In this document: piece after piece, positions 46,949-55,574 of the stretch
Numbering within the stretch: the stretch's first letter is position 1
Layout: every line of letters begins with the position of its first letter
Source: Bacteroides rodentium JCM 16496
Lineage (GTDB): Bacteria; Bacteroidota; Bacteroidia; Bacteroidales; Bacteroidaceae
Length of the DNA: 57,266 nucleotides
Reading direction: 5' to 3'
Assembly (NCBI RefSeq): GCF_000614125.1
Contig: NZ_BAKJ01000033.1
Location: 1-57,266 of the forward strand
Translations under genes and position numbers: made by a program
The notes under the pieces: generated by a model
Seen by the model: only the letters and a program-made list of their open reading frames with translations
What the model was told of the DNA's origin: nothing
Databases searched by the model: none

Positions 46949-49588
46949 TTAAAACTCTTGTCCCAGGATGAAGTGGAACTGGCTGCCGCCATATTGCGAG
47001 GCGCCCATTATCTTGTCGAAACCGTAAGCCCAGTCGATACCCATCATACCAATCATCGGGAGGAAGATGCGGACACCGACACCGGCTGAACGCTTCAATT
47101 CGAACGGGTTGAACTTATTGACATCATGCCATGCATTACCGGCTTCCACAAACGTTAACGCATAAATACTGGTACTTGTTTCGAGCATCAAAGGATATCT
47201 TAATTCCAGTCCGAGACGTGTATAGGCATAACCTTCAGAGCCGTATGGAGTCAATGAGCTGTTCTCATAACCACGGAGGGCGATACTTTCTGTAGCATAG
47301 CTGGAGTAGCCGGTCATACCGTCACCACCCACGTCGAACGTTTCGAACGGAGACTTCTTGTATTTGTTGTAATGTCCCAGCAAACCGAATTCTACACGTC
47401 CCATCAATACCGGAGTACGTTTAACGGTAATCGGGTCCATCAACGGGATATAGATTTTGGATTTGAATTTCCACTTGTGGTATTCAATCCACTTGTGCAT
47501 CTTGTTCATGTCTTCCTGGCTGCTGGTGCTATACTTGCTGTAATCGGTACCGTCGAACAGAGAGAAAGGCGGTGTGATTTGTGCAGACAACGAGAACTCG
47601 GAACCTTGGCGCGGATAAATCGGGTTGTCGATAGAGCTACGGGACAAGGTCAGGTTGAGGCTGAGGTTATTACACTTACCGTTGGTAACCGGGAAGTACT
47701 GCCAGTCACTCAGAACATAGCGTTGGTAAGACAACTCGGCTGTGAACTGGAAGTAGTCATCCGGCCACTTCAAGCGCTTACCGAACATCACTGCAAGACC
47801 ATACATCTGGATAGATTTGTCCGGGTCGTAATAATTCTCGTAGTTGTTGTAATTGCCGTAGTTGTACATACCGTAGCCATACATACCACTATAATAGCTG
47901 TTGTAATAGCTGTTCATGTAGGCCGAATTGTAATAACGGCTACTGATGTCGGTCTGGCGGGAATAGAAAGCCGATACGGAGAACGCATTCGGGCGTTTAC
48001 CACCAAACCACGGGTCGTAGAATGAAACGCTGTATGACTGATAGTATTTGGCATTGGTCTGGCCGCTGATGGTCAATGTCTGACCGTCACCTTGCGGGAG
48101 GATACCGCGGTAGTTCTCACCCGGATGCAGCAGGTTGGACAGAGAGAAGTTGGTGAACTTCAGGCTCAGCTTACCGATAATACCCGTTTGTCCCCAACCG
48201 GCGGAGAACTCTACCTGGTCGTTGGCTTTGGATACAAGGTCATAACCGATGTCTACCGTGCCGTCTTCCGGTCTCGGCTGGATGTCGGGCTGGATTTGTT
48301 CGGGGTCGAAGTGTCCCATCTGCTGGATTTCACGCATGGAACGCATCAGGTCTTCACGGCTGAAGAGTTCGCCCGGACGGGTACGGAGTTCACGGCGTAC
48401 TACGTTTTCATACAAACGGTCGTTACCGTTGATGCTGACTTTGTTGATGGTAGCCTGGCGGCCTTCGTAGATACGCATTTCCAGGTCGATGGAGTCGCCC
48501 ACGATGTTTACTTCCACCGGTTCGAGGCTGTAGAACAGATAACCGTTGTTGTAATAAAGGTTACCGATGGCATCGTCATCGGTCATTGTACGTTCTTCAA
48601 GTAACTTTTGGTTATAGACGTCACCCTTCTTCATCTGGAGGAGGAAGTTCAGTTGTTCGGAAGGATACAGTGTGTTACCTACCCAGGTTACATTGCGGAG
48701 GTAGTATTTCTGTCCTTCCTCAATCTGCATGAAGATGTCCACCGTGCGGTCATCGTAAGGCTTGATACTGTCTGTCACGATGATGGCGTCACGATAACCC
48801 AGTTCGTTGTATTTGTCGATAATCAGCTGTTTGTCCGCTTCGTAGTTGTCCTCAATGAATTTCTTGGTGCGGAACAGATTGAGCAGCTTGCCCTTTTCGT
48901 TTGTTTTCTTCATCACACGCTTCAGCTTCTTGGTCGTGAGGGCCTCGTTGCCTACAATGGTGATTTGATGTACTTTCACTTTCTCCTTCTTGTCGATGTC
49001 GATGTTGACAATCACTTCATTCTTCTTTTCCGGATCATCACGTTGGGTGATGATTACATCTGCATTCTTGAAGCCCTTGTCGTCAAAGTAGCGCTTTATC
49101 AAGGTCTTGGCGCGGTCCACCAGGTTAGGTGTAATCTGACCGCCCTTTATCATGCCGATTCTGCTTTCCAGGTCTTCGCGCTCTGACTTCTTCACACCGT
49201 TGTAGCGTATGTCGGAAACACGCGGACGCATGGTCAGATGAATGGTCAGCCAAATTTGGTCGCCTTCAATCTTGTCTGCTGTAATTTCCACGTCAGAGAA
49301 CAGGCCGTGGCGCCAGTAGCGCTTACAAGCTTGTGTAATCTCGTCACCCGGCACGGTGATAGTCTGCCCTTTGGATAGTCCGGACAATCCGACAATTACA
49401 TAATCTTCATAGTTTTGGGCTCCTTCGACCTTAATGTCGGCTATTTCATACTTCTTGGGGGTTCCCGAATAGAGTATAACCGGCTTTTCGGTTTCATCGG
49501 TGTTGTTTACGTCCTGTGCTGCTGTTGTCAGTGCGCAGCCGAAAAGGCAGACAAACGTTACGAGTATGGAGAAAATACGATAGTGCAT
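46949..49588 (-). CDS. bamA: BamA outer-membrane protein assembly factor
   Basis: Inserts beta-barrel proteins into the outer membrane. Signal peptide (about 1-24), five POTRA-type repeats to about residue 450, then the 16-strand Omp85 barrel ending FHFILGQEF. The 879 residues are long for a BamA. An extracellular-loop segment at 552-587 is extraordinarily rich in tyrosine (15 of 36) with Asn, Ser and Gly. The gene is followed by two ompH genes and preceded by uppS. Confidence 0.95.
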   Translation of the reverse strand: MHYRIFSILVTFVCLFGCALTTAAQDVNNTDETEKPVILYSGTPKKYEIADIKVEGAQNYEDYVIVGLSGLSKGQTITVPGDEITQACKRYWRHGLFSDVEITADKIEGDQIWLTIHLTMRPRVSDIRYNGVKKSEREDLESRIGMIKGGQITPNLVDRAKTLIKRYFDDKGFKNADVIITQRDDPEKKNEVIVNIDIDKKEKVKVHQITIVGNEALTTKKLKRVMKKTNEKGKLLNLFRTKKFIEDNYEADKQLIIDKYNELGYRDAIIVTDSIKPYDDRTVDIFMQIEEGQKYYLRNVTWVGNTLYPSEQLNFLLQMKKGDVYNQKLLEERTMTDDDAIGNLYYNNGYLFYSLEPVEVNIVGDSIDLEMRIYEGRQATINKVSINGNDRLYENVVRRELRTRPGELFSREDLMRSMREIQQMGHFDPEQIQPDIQPRPEDGTVDIGYDLVSKANDQVEFSAGWGQTGIIGKLSLKFTNFSLSNLLHPGENYRGILPQGDGQTLTISGQTNAKYYQSYSVSFYDPWFGGKRPNAFSVSAFYSRQTDISSRYYNSAYMNSYYNSYYSGMYGYGMYNYGNYNNYENYYDPDKSIQMYGLAVMFGKRLKWPDDYFQFTAELSYQRYVLSDWQYFPVTNGKCNNLSLNLTLSRSSIDNPIYPRQGSEFSLSAQITPPFSLFDGTDYSKYSTSSQEDMNKMHKWIEYHKWKFKSKIYIPLMDPITVKRTPVLMGRVEFGLLGHYNKYKKSPFETFDVGGDGMTGYSSYATESIALRGYENSSLTPYGSEGYAYTRLGLELRYPLMLETSTSIYALTFVEAGNAWHDVNKFNPFELKRSAGVGVRIFLPMIGMMGIDWAYGFDKIMGASQYGGSQFHFILGQEF

Positions 49589-49593
49589 CTTTT

Positions 49594-49628
49594 TATTTAC
49601 TATTTTACAATTTACTATTTACTATTTG
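49594..49628. repeat. Period-7 tandem repeat upstream of bamA
   Basis: Plus-strand units of the type ATTTACT and ATTTTAC; on the coding strand it reads AATAGTAAATAGTAAATTG. It ends five bases before the bamA start. Confidence 0.7.
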
Positions 49629-49640
49629 TGTGTCCGGTGA

Positions 49641-50377
49641 TTAATTGATTTGCTCGCTGGTTTTGCCGAACCTGCGTTCGCGTTTCTGATAGTCACAAAT
49701 GGCTTTGCGTAGTTCTTCTTCACGGAAGTCGGGCCAATAGGTATCACAGAAATAAAGTTCCGAATAGGCGCATTGCCAGAGCATGTAGTTACTGAGGCGG
49801 AGCTCTCCTCCGGTACGTATCAGCAGGTCGGGGTCGGGCATGAAGTGGGTTGTCAGATGACGGGATATGAACTCACTGTCGATTTGTTCGGGTTTCAGTT
49901 CACCTTTCTGTACCAGGTCGGCTATTTGCCGGGCAGCTTCCGTTATTTCCCAGCGGGAAGAGTAACTCAATGCCAGTACCAGGCACATTCCCGTGTTGTG
50001 GGAGGTGTGTGACACGCAAGTGTTGAGCCGTTGCTGTACGTTGGCAGGCAGTTTTTCAATATCTCCTATTACCCGGAAACTGATATTGTTCTTCATGAAC
50101 GTCTCTTCCTCTATGGAGTCGAAGAGCAGTCCCATCAAGGCGGCTACCTCTCCGACGGACGATTCCAGTTCTCGGTAGAGAACGTATATAAAGTAAGGTA
50201 TCTGACTCCTAATTTAGCGGCTTCCTCTGCAATGACGTGCACAGTCTCTGCGCCGGCCTGATGTCCATAGCTGCGTTCGTGTCCACGCTGCTTGGCCCAC
50301 CGTCCGTTACCGTCCATGATAATCGCCACGTGCTGGGGTATCCGGCTTAGATCGATTTCTTCCTTATATGACATCAT
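49641..50377 (-). CDS. uppS: Isoprenyl transferase (undecaprenyl diphosphate synthase), frameshifted
   Basis: Makes the C55 lipid carrier for wall and surface glycans. HVAIIMDGNGRWAKQRG with the catalytic Asp, TLYTFSTENWNRP, and DLLIRTGGELRLSNYMLWQCAYSELYF are diagnostic. The frame breaks near 50150; one more C (plus strand) restores RPSEEVAALMGLLFDSIEEE and about 245 residues, the normal size. Two ATG codons in tandem at 50377 and 50374 could each start it. It lies two bases after the DUF6242 gene. Confidence 0.93.
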
Positions 50378-50379
50378 TA

Positions 50380-51750
50380 TTATTGTATTTCGAAGCCCAA
50401 TCTGTTAAGACGTCCGCGCCATACCTCATTCTTGGTGCCGTTGCCGCCGAATATCACCCAAATGAAGTCCCGTTTGTCTGCCGGGGCCACAGTCTTGTCT
50501 TTCGTCGGTTCCACTATAATGGAGTACGCGCCTTTCCCTTTGAATTCCTGGGGCAGCAGGAACTTGGTTTCTGTCTTGCTCCACGCAATGCCTGTGATGG
50601 AGTTGTAGATGGCGTCAAGTTCTCCTCCAAAGCAATAGAACATGTCGCCATAGTACATGATGGCAGGGTTGACCATGCCGGGACAATATGTGTCGTACAC
50701 TGTGTTGGCCAAGCTTGCCCAGCCTTTGCCGTCCAATGAGAACCAGGGTATTGTCTCTTTTTCGTTGGCCAGCGGCATTCCTGCCAGAACCACCTTCTCT
50801 ACACCATTGCCGGTGCTAGTCTGGGTGGTGGATATGTTTTCGGTAGGGAATCCTACCGGGACTTCCTCAAGGGTAAGGTTGTCAGCCGTGTTTTCCGCTT
50901 CCCAATTCTTTCCGTCTTTACAGATGTTGAAATATTGCTTTCCGTTGATTTCCACAATACCCGAGAGCCGGTCGGAGAAACCATTGATGAGGACTATGAC
51001 ATTGTCTCCCAATGTAGTGACTTCTGTCCAGGCGGCGCCGTTGGTGGAGCTGAATACTCTCTTGCTTTTTGTAACCATGTAGAGTGTATTGTTATACTCT
51101 ACGGCAGATGTCAGCTTTACGTCTGAGGGGAGGTTGCTGACATAGACTTCACTCCAGTTGTATTTATCGGGCGCAGTCGATGTCTTGTAAGCGGTAGTGT
51201 TGGAAGTGTAGACAAACAGTTCGTCACCCAGTACAACCGCTTTTTGCTGACCAGGATTGATGGTGCTGGAGAATATATTCCCCCTTTTCTGCATGTCTGT
51301 CCAGACGAGTGAGTCCGGATCCTGCAAGTGTACGTTTACTTTCAGTTTATATTCGCGGGCTGTAACACCGTCGGCGGCATGTGCTTTGAACAGCATGCCG
51401 GCATCGTTGTTCATGGCGGGTGTCAGGTCTACCACATTGCTTATGTTGAATAAGGTGTCTGTAGGTGAGCCGGAACTAATCCAACCGGTGACGTCCATTT
51501 TTTTAATCAAGATACTGTCGATGATGGTATCGGCATCCATGGGCAGTGAATCTCTGTTGTAAATGAGGCGATTCAACTGGTCGATTGTAAATGTATAGTC
51601 TTTACCATGTATGGTGTCGATGGCAAAAGCATGTATAGTAGCATCGGAGCTATATTCGTAATCATTGTCGGAGTCAAGGCACGAGGTCACGGCAAATGAC
51701 ACAGACACAATAAGAAAACTCACAATTACTGATAGAAACTTTATTCTCAT
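50380..51750 (-). CDS. DUF6242-type lipoprotein of unknown function
   Basis: 456-residue lipoprotein; the signal ends AVTSC with Cys24. The N-terminal part (to about 130) looks like a beta-sandwich; the rest has repeated segments such as LGDELFVYTSNTTAYKTST and KSKRVFSSTNGAAWTEV, which resemble kelch/beta-propeller blades. It is the first gene of the uppS-bamA-ompH run and abuts uppS, suggesting a role in envelope assembly, but nothing in the sequence proves it. Confidence 0.72.
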   Translation of the reverse strand: MRIKFLSVIVSFLIVSVSFAVTSCLDSDNDYEYSSDATIHAFAIDTIHGKDYTFTIDQLNRLIYNRDSLPMDADTIIDSILIKKMDVTGWISSGSPTDTLFNISNVVDLTPAMNNDAGMLFKAHAADGVTAREYKLKVNVHLQDPDSLVWTDMQKRGNIFSSTINPGQQKAVVLGDELFVYTSNTTAYKTSTAPDKYNWSEVYVSNLPSDVKLTSAVEYNNTLYMVTKSKRVFSSTNGAAWTEVTTLGDNVIVLINGFSDRLSGIVEINGKQYFNICKDGKNWEAENTADNLTLEEVPVGFPTENISTTQTSTGNGVEKVVLAGMPLANEKETIPWFSLDGKGWASLANTVYDTYCPGMVNPAIMYYGDMFYCFGGELDAIYNSITGIAWSKTETKFLLPQEFKGKGAYSIIVEPTKDKTVAPADKRDFIWVIFGGNGTKNEVWRGRLNRLGFEIQ

Positions 51751-51779
51751 TTTGAAAGTTAGTGTTTATTTACAAGTTG

Positions 51780-51787
51780 CAAAAATA
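51780..51787 (-). promoter_or_regulatory. Promoter box (TATTTTTG) for the DUF6242-uppS-bamA run
   Basis: Minus-strand TAnnTTTG match 30 bases before the DUF6242 start. The 135-base spacer holds little else but A/T-rich DNA. Confidence 0.55.
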
Positions 51788-51885
51788 GGAACATTTTTTT
51801 TCTATAAACAGCTTTACGAAGAAGTTTTATATAAAATTATAGATAATATCCCCCTTTTTCTCGATAAAAAAGCCCTGAAATGAGG

Positions 51886-52941
51886 CTATTGACTGTTTCT
51901 TGAGGCCGTGTAATGGCGAAAACTCCTGTCGAAAGAATGTTCTGTTGCAAATGGATGTCCGTCACTTATTTCGGGTGCTTTGACGCCGGAATGAAGAAGG
52001 TGCGGAGCTTCTTCCACAAAGATTTCGTCCCACAATCCGGCATCAATGAAGGATTGGAGCGTTTGGCTGCCACCCTCTACCAAAAGGGATTGTAATCCGC
52101 GTGTATACAGCGTTTCCATGATTTCGGGGAGTACATTCCGCTGGTAGTCGCTGATTGGCAGATACTCTACATTCGGTAGCGGAGCGTGCGGGGCTTCTGT
52201 AAAAACGAGGGTCGGCACGCTACCGTCAAATAGGTGAAGGTTGGGGGATAACTTTTGCTGCCGGTCCAGCACGATACGTACCGGTGAACGACCGTACCAA
52301 TGGCGGACATTCAGGCCGGGATTGTCCAGCTCAGCCGTGCGGGTACCTACTAATATGGCGCTATGCTCTGCCCGTTTCTTGTGTACCAGCATCGAAGTTA
52401 GCGGGCTGGAGAGAATAACCGGTTTACCGTCCGTGCGGGAGTAATCGATATATCTGTCAGAAGATTCCGCCCATTTCAGGGTGATGTAGGGGCGTCGCAA
52501 AGTATGGAAAGTGATGAACCTGCGGATGAGCTGCCGACATTCTGTTTCCAGCACTCCGACAATAACTTCACGTCCGGCATCCTTCAGTTTCTGTATGCCC
52601 CGGCCCGCAACCTTAGAAAAAGGGTCCCGGCACCCGATGACGATGCGTGGAATCTGCTTCTCGATGATGAGGTCTGCACAAGGAGGAGTCTTGCCATAGT
52701 GCGAACACGGCTCCAGGCTGACATAGATGGTGGAACGTTTCAGCAGGGACGTGTCTTTCACGGAACGGATGGCGTTGACCTCGGCGTGGGCTTCTCCACA
52801 GCGCACATGGTATCCCTCGCCTATGATTTTCCCGTCACATACTATTACCGCCCCCACCATCGGGTTGGGCGCTGCATTGCATAGCCCGTTTTGTGCCAGT
52901 TGGATACATCGCAGCATGTATTTCTCTTCTTCTGAATTCAT
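51886..52941 (-). CDS. ribD: Bifunctional riboflavin deaminase/reductase
   Basis: Two steps of riboflavin synthesis. The deaminase domain (about 1-145) has the zinc motifs HAEVNA and PCSHYGKTPPC; the reductase domain (about 146-351) has ILVGTRTAELDNPGLNVR and LLVEGGSQTLQSF. Length 351, typical. It is divergent from prmC, with the promoter box TAATTTTG about 29 bases upstream. Confidence 0.95.
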   Translation of the reverse strand: MNSEEEKYMLRCIQLAQNGLCNAAPNPMVGAVIVCDGKIIGEGYHVRCGEAHAEVNAIRSVKDTSLLKRSTIYVSLEPCSHYGKTPPCADLIIEKQIPRIVIGCRDPFSKVAGRGIQKLKDAGREVIVGVLETECRQLIRRFITFHTLRRPYITLKWAESSDRYIDYSRTDGKPVILSSPLTSMLVHKKRAEHSAILVGTRTAELDNPGLNVRHWYGRSPVRIVLDRQQKLSPNLHLFDGSVPTLVFTEAPHAPLPNVEYLPISDYQRNVLPEIMETLYTRGLQSLLVEGGSQTLQSFIDAGLWDEIFVEEAPHLLHSGVKAPEISDGHPFATEHSFDRSFRHYTASRNSQ

Positions 52942-52969
52942 ATCCTTGCTTGTCTTTTGGTTGAATAAT

Positions 52970-52977
52970 CAAAATTA
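52970..52977 (-). promoter_or_regulatory. Promoter box (TAATTTTG) for ribD
   Basis: Minus-strand TAnnTTTG match 29 bases before ribD, only five bases from the plus-strand box of prmC; the two promoters must overlap. Confidence 0.5.
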
Positions 52978-52982
52978 ATGAT

Positions 52983-52990
52983 TACTTTTG
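52983..52990 (+). promoter_or_regulatory. Promoter box (TACTTTTG) for prmC-recX
   Basis: TAnnTTTG followed by CAGCCCGAAT, the same context as at the rpmH promoter, 26 bases before prmC. Confidence 0.6.
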
Positions 52991-53015
52991 CAGCCCGAAT
53001 AAAACCGGACTCCGA

Positions 53016-53852
53016 ATGAATGCAACCGTTTCACATATCCGCAGTGCTTTGCAGGAATGCTACCCTCCCCGGGAGGCAGCCAATCTTTCCCGTATTGTCT
53101 GCTGTGAAATGTTTGGTCAGAGTCATATTGACTATTACCTGGGCAAAGATATGATTTTATCTCCAAACGATGAAAGGGAATTGGAAAGCATTCTTTCCCG
53201 TCTGTGCAATTTTGAGCCCATACAGTATGTACAGGGTACTGCCCGTTTCCTGGGGCGTACTTTTCGGGTGGCTCCGGGGGTGCTTATTCCCCGTCCCGAA
53301 ACGGAAGAGTTGGTGGAGGGGATGCTGAAGGAAGTCGCTCCGGTTTCCCGTGTTCTCGATATTGGCACCGGAAGCGGGTGTATTGCCGTCACTTTGTCTA
53401 AGGAGTTGCCGGAAGCGGAAGTGACCGCTTGGGACATTTCCGGAGAAGCTCTTGCCATAGCCGGCGACAATAACCGCCTTTTGCAGGCCTCCGTGCAATT
53501 TGTACAGCGTGATGTCCTGACGTATCAACCGGTTGAGGGTGAATGTTTTGATGTAATCGTCAGTAATCCGCCTTATGTTACGGAAATAGAAAAGCGGGAT
53601 ATGGAACCAAACGTCTTGAACTGGGAACCTTCGGGGGCTTTGTTTGTTCCAGATAGCGACCCGCTCCGTTTCTATCGGCGTATAGGTGAACTGGGACGGA
53701 GCATGCTGACGGCCGGCGGCCGACTCTATTTTGAAATCAACCGGGCATTTGGAGAGGCTGTCGCTTCGATGCTTCGCAAGCAAGGCTATACGAATGTCCG
53801 TATCCGAAAAGATATTTCCGGCAACGACCGGTACGTAATTGCAGAACGATGA
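53016..53852 (+). CDS. prmC: Release factor glutamine methyltransferase
   Basis: N5-methylates the GGQ glutamine of release factors 1 and 2. An N-terminal helical domain is followed by the Rossmann methyltransferase domain with LDIGTGSGCIAVTLS (SAM) and the catalytic NPPYV. 278 residues. It overlaps recX by four bases (ATGA). Confidence 0.95.
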   Translation: MNATVSHIRSALQECYPPREAANLSRIVCCEMFGQSHIDYYLGKDMILSPNDERELESILSRLCNFEPIQYVQGTARFLGRTFRVAPGVLIPRPETEELVEGMLKEVAPVSRVLDIGTGSGCIAVTLSKELPEAEVTAWDISGEALAIAGDNNRLLQASVQFVQRDVLTYQPVEGECFDVIVSNPPYVTEIEKRDMEPNVLNWEPSGALFVPDSDPLRFYRRIGELGRSMLTAGGRLYFEINRAFGEAVASMLRKQGYTNVRIRKDISGNDRYVIAER

Positions 53853-54328
53853 TAGAAATAACTGAAACTGAAGCTTTGAACAGAGTGGCGGCATATTGCT
53901 CCACTGCCGAGCATTGCCGGGCGGAGATTGCGGAGAAACTGCAACGCTGGGGCATTGCCTATGATGCCATAGACCGTATCATCAACCGTCTGGAACAAGA
54001 GAAGTACATTGATGAAGAGCGCTTCTGCCGTGCTTTCATCAACGACAAATACCGTTTTGCCAAATGGGGCAAGATGAAGATAGGGCAGGCGCTCCAGTTG
54101 AAAAAGATATCTTCATCTGTCTATTGGCCCTATTTGAACGAGATTGATGAGGAGGAATACCACGCCGTCTTGCAGAAACTGCTGGCGGCAAAGCGTAAAA
54201 GCGTCCGTGCCGAAAGTGAGTATGAGTTGAATGGCAAACTGGTGCGTTTTGCCTTGAGCAGGGGGTTCGAAATGAAGGATATATGTCGTTGCATAGAGGT
54301 TTCTGAGGAAAATGACTACTCCGAATAA
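53849..54328 (+). CDS. recX: RecX regulatory protein
   Basis: Modulates RecA filaments. 159 residues of three-helix repeats; RVAAYCSTAEHCRAEIAEKL, INRLEQEKYIDEERFCRAFI and KWGKMKIGQAL are family patterns. Its start overlaps the prmC stop; recA is not in the window. Confidence 0.88.
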   Translation: MIEITETEALNRVAAYCSTAEHCRAEIAEKLQRWGIAYDAIDRIINRLEQEKYIDEERFCRAFINDKYRFAKWGKMKIGQALQLKKISSSVYWPYLNEIDEEEYHAVLQKLLAAKRKSVRAESEYELNGKLVRFALSRGFEMKDICRCIEVSEENDYSE

Positions 54329-54369
54329 AAATTATCGGCTTTCTCTTTTTTATTCTCATTCTGTTTCCG

Positions 54370-54377
54370 TATTTTTG
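54370..54377 (+). promoter_or_regulatory. Promoter box (TATTTTTG) for pyrE
   Basis: TAnnTTTG match 34 bases before the pyrE ATG. Confidence 0.5.
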
Positions 54378-54410
54378 TGCCATATTTATCATATATAGAT
54401 TAGTTTTGCT

Positions 54411-55049
54411 ATGAAAACTTTAGAAAGATTGTTTGCAGAGAAGTTGCTGAAGATAAAAGCGATTAAACTACAACCGGCTAACCCGTTCACTTGGGCATCC
54501 GGATGGAAGTCTCCGTTTTATTGTGATAACCGCAAAACCCTTTCTTATCCTTCTCTCCGTAATTTCGTGAAGATTGAAATTACGCGTCTGATTTTGGAAC
54601 GTTTCGGACAAGTGGATGCCATTGCCGGTGTGGCAACGGGAGCTATCCCGCAAGGTGCCTTGGTGGCCGATGCATTGAACTTGCCGTTTGTATATGTACG
54701 CTCCACTCCGAAAGACCATGGACTGGAGAATTTGATTGAAGGTGAACTTCGTCCCGGTATGAAGGTGGTAGTCGTGGAAGATTTGATTTCTACGGGTGGA
54801 AGCAGCTTGAAGGCTGTAGAAGCTATCCGCCGTGACGGATGTGAGGTCATCGGTATGGTGGCTGCCTATACTTATGGTTTCCCGGTTGCCGAAAAGGCTT
54901 TCAAGGATGCCAAAGTGCCTTTGGTGACGCTGACCAATTACGAGGCTGTAATGGAAGTGGCACTGCGTACGGGCTATATCGAGGAAGAAGATGTGGAGAC
55001 TCTGAATGAATGGCGTAAAGACCCTGCACATTGGGAATCTGGAAAATAA
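54411..55049 (+). CDS. pyrE: Orotate phosphoribosyltransferase
   Basis: Makes OMP from orotate and PRPP in pyrimidine synthesis. The PRPP-binding motif VVVVEDLISTGGSS and VRSTPKDHGLENLIEG are diagnostic; 212 residues. It is followed by an imperfect hairpin with T-run. Confidence 0.95.
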   Translation: MKTLERLFAEKLLKIKAIKLQPANPFTWASGWKSPFYCDNRKTLSYPSLRNFVKIEITRLILERFGQVDAIAGVATGAIPQGALVADALNLPFVYVRSTPKDHGLENLIEGELRPGMKVVVVEDLISTGGSSLKAVEAIRRDGCEVIGMVAAYTYGFPVAEKAFKDAKVPLVTLTNYEAVMEVALRTGYIEEEDVETLNEWRKDPAHWESGK

Positions 55050-55079
55050 GAACTTATTTGTAAGAATATAAATATGGAT

Positions 55080-55122
55080 AAAAGAGCCATTCGGATAGAT
55101 TCTGTCCGGATAGTTCTTTTTT
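55080..55122 (+). terminator. Likely terminator of pyrE
   Basis: An imperfect stem (55080-55095 with 55105-55120, several G-T pairs) ends in TTCTTTTTTC, 31 bases past pyrE. Confidence 0.6.
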
Positions 55123-55142
55123 CTGTTTGAATACGATTGATT

Positions 55143-55553
55143 ATGACGAAATTTGAGAGTGGAGTGAAAGTTGTACCGGCTTCACAAGCAGCTGTTTATG
55201 AAAAGCTTTCCGACCTGAGCAATCTGGAGAAGGTGAAAGACCGTCTGCCTGAAGACAAAGTGAAGAACTTGAGTTTTGATGCGGAGAGCATGACGATAGA
55301 GGTGGCTCCCGTAGGAAAGATTACGTTGCAGATTGTGGAGAAGGAACCCTGCAAGTGTATCAAGTTTGCAACAACCACTTCACCGCTGCCCTTCAATCTG
55401 TGGATACAGATGGTACCCGTCACCGAAACCGAATGTAAAATGAAGCTGACCATCGGCATGGATATAAATCCGTTTATGAAGACCATGGTGCAGAAACCTT
55501 TGCAGGAAGGATTGGAGAAGATGGCAGATATGCTGGCACTGATACAATATTAA
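55143..55553 (+). CDS. SRPBCC/polyketide-cyclase-like small protein
   Basis: 136 residues with the START/Bet v1-like pattern of a small ligand-binding fold: FESGVKVVPASQAAVYEKLS at the start, LPFNLWIQMVPVTETECKMK and a C-terminal amphipathic helix (PLQEGLEKMADMLALI). The ligand is unknown. I use the ATG at 55143 over a TTG six bases earlier. It lies 21 bases before argH and between pyrE and argH in one direction. Confidence 0.72.
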   Translation: MTKFESGVKVVPASQAAVYEKLSDLSNLEKVKDRLPEDKVKNLSFDAESMTIEVAPVGKITLQIVEKEPCKCIKFATTTSPLPFNLWIQMVPVTETECKMKLTIGMDINPFMKTMVQKPLQEGLEKMADMLALIQY

Positions 55554-55567
55554 TCATTAATCATTAG
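55551..55567. repeat. Short period-7 repeat before argH
   Basis: TAATCAT, TAATCAT, TAG; it includes the stop codon of the SRPBCC gene, as the similar repeat does at ddl. Confidence 0.45.
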
Positions 55568-55574
55568 AAACAAC

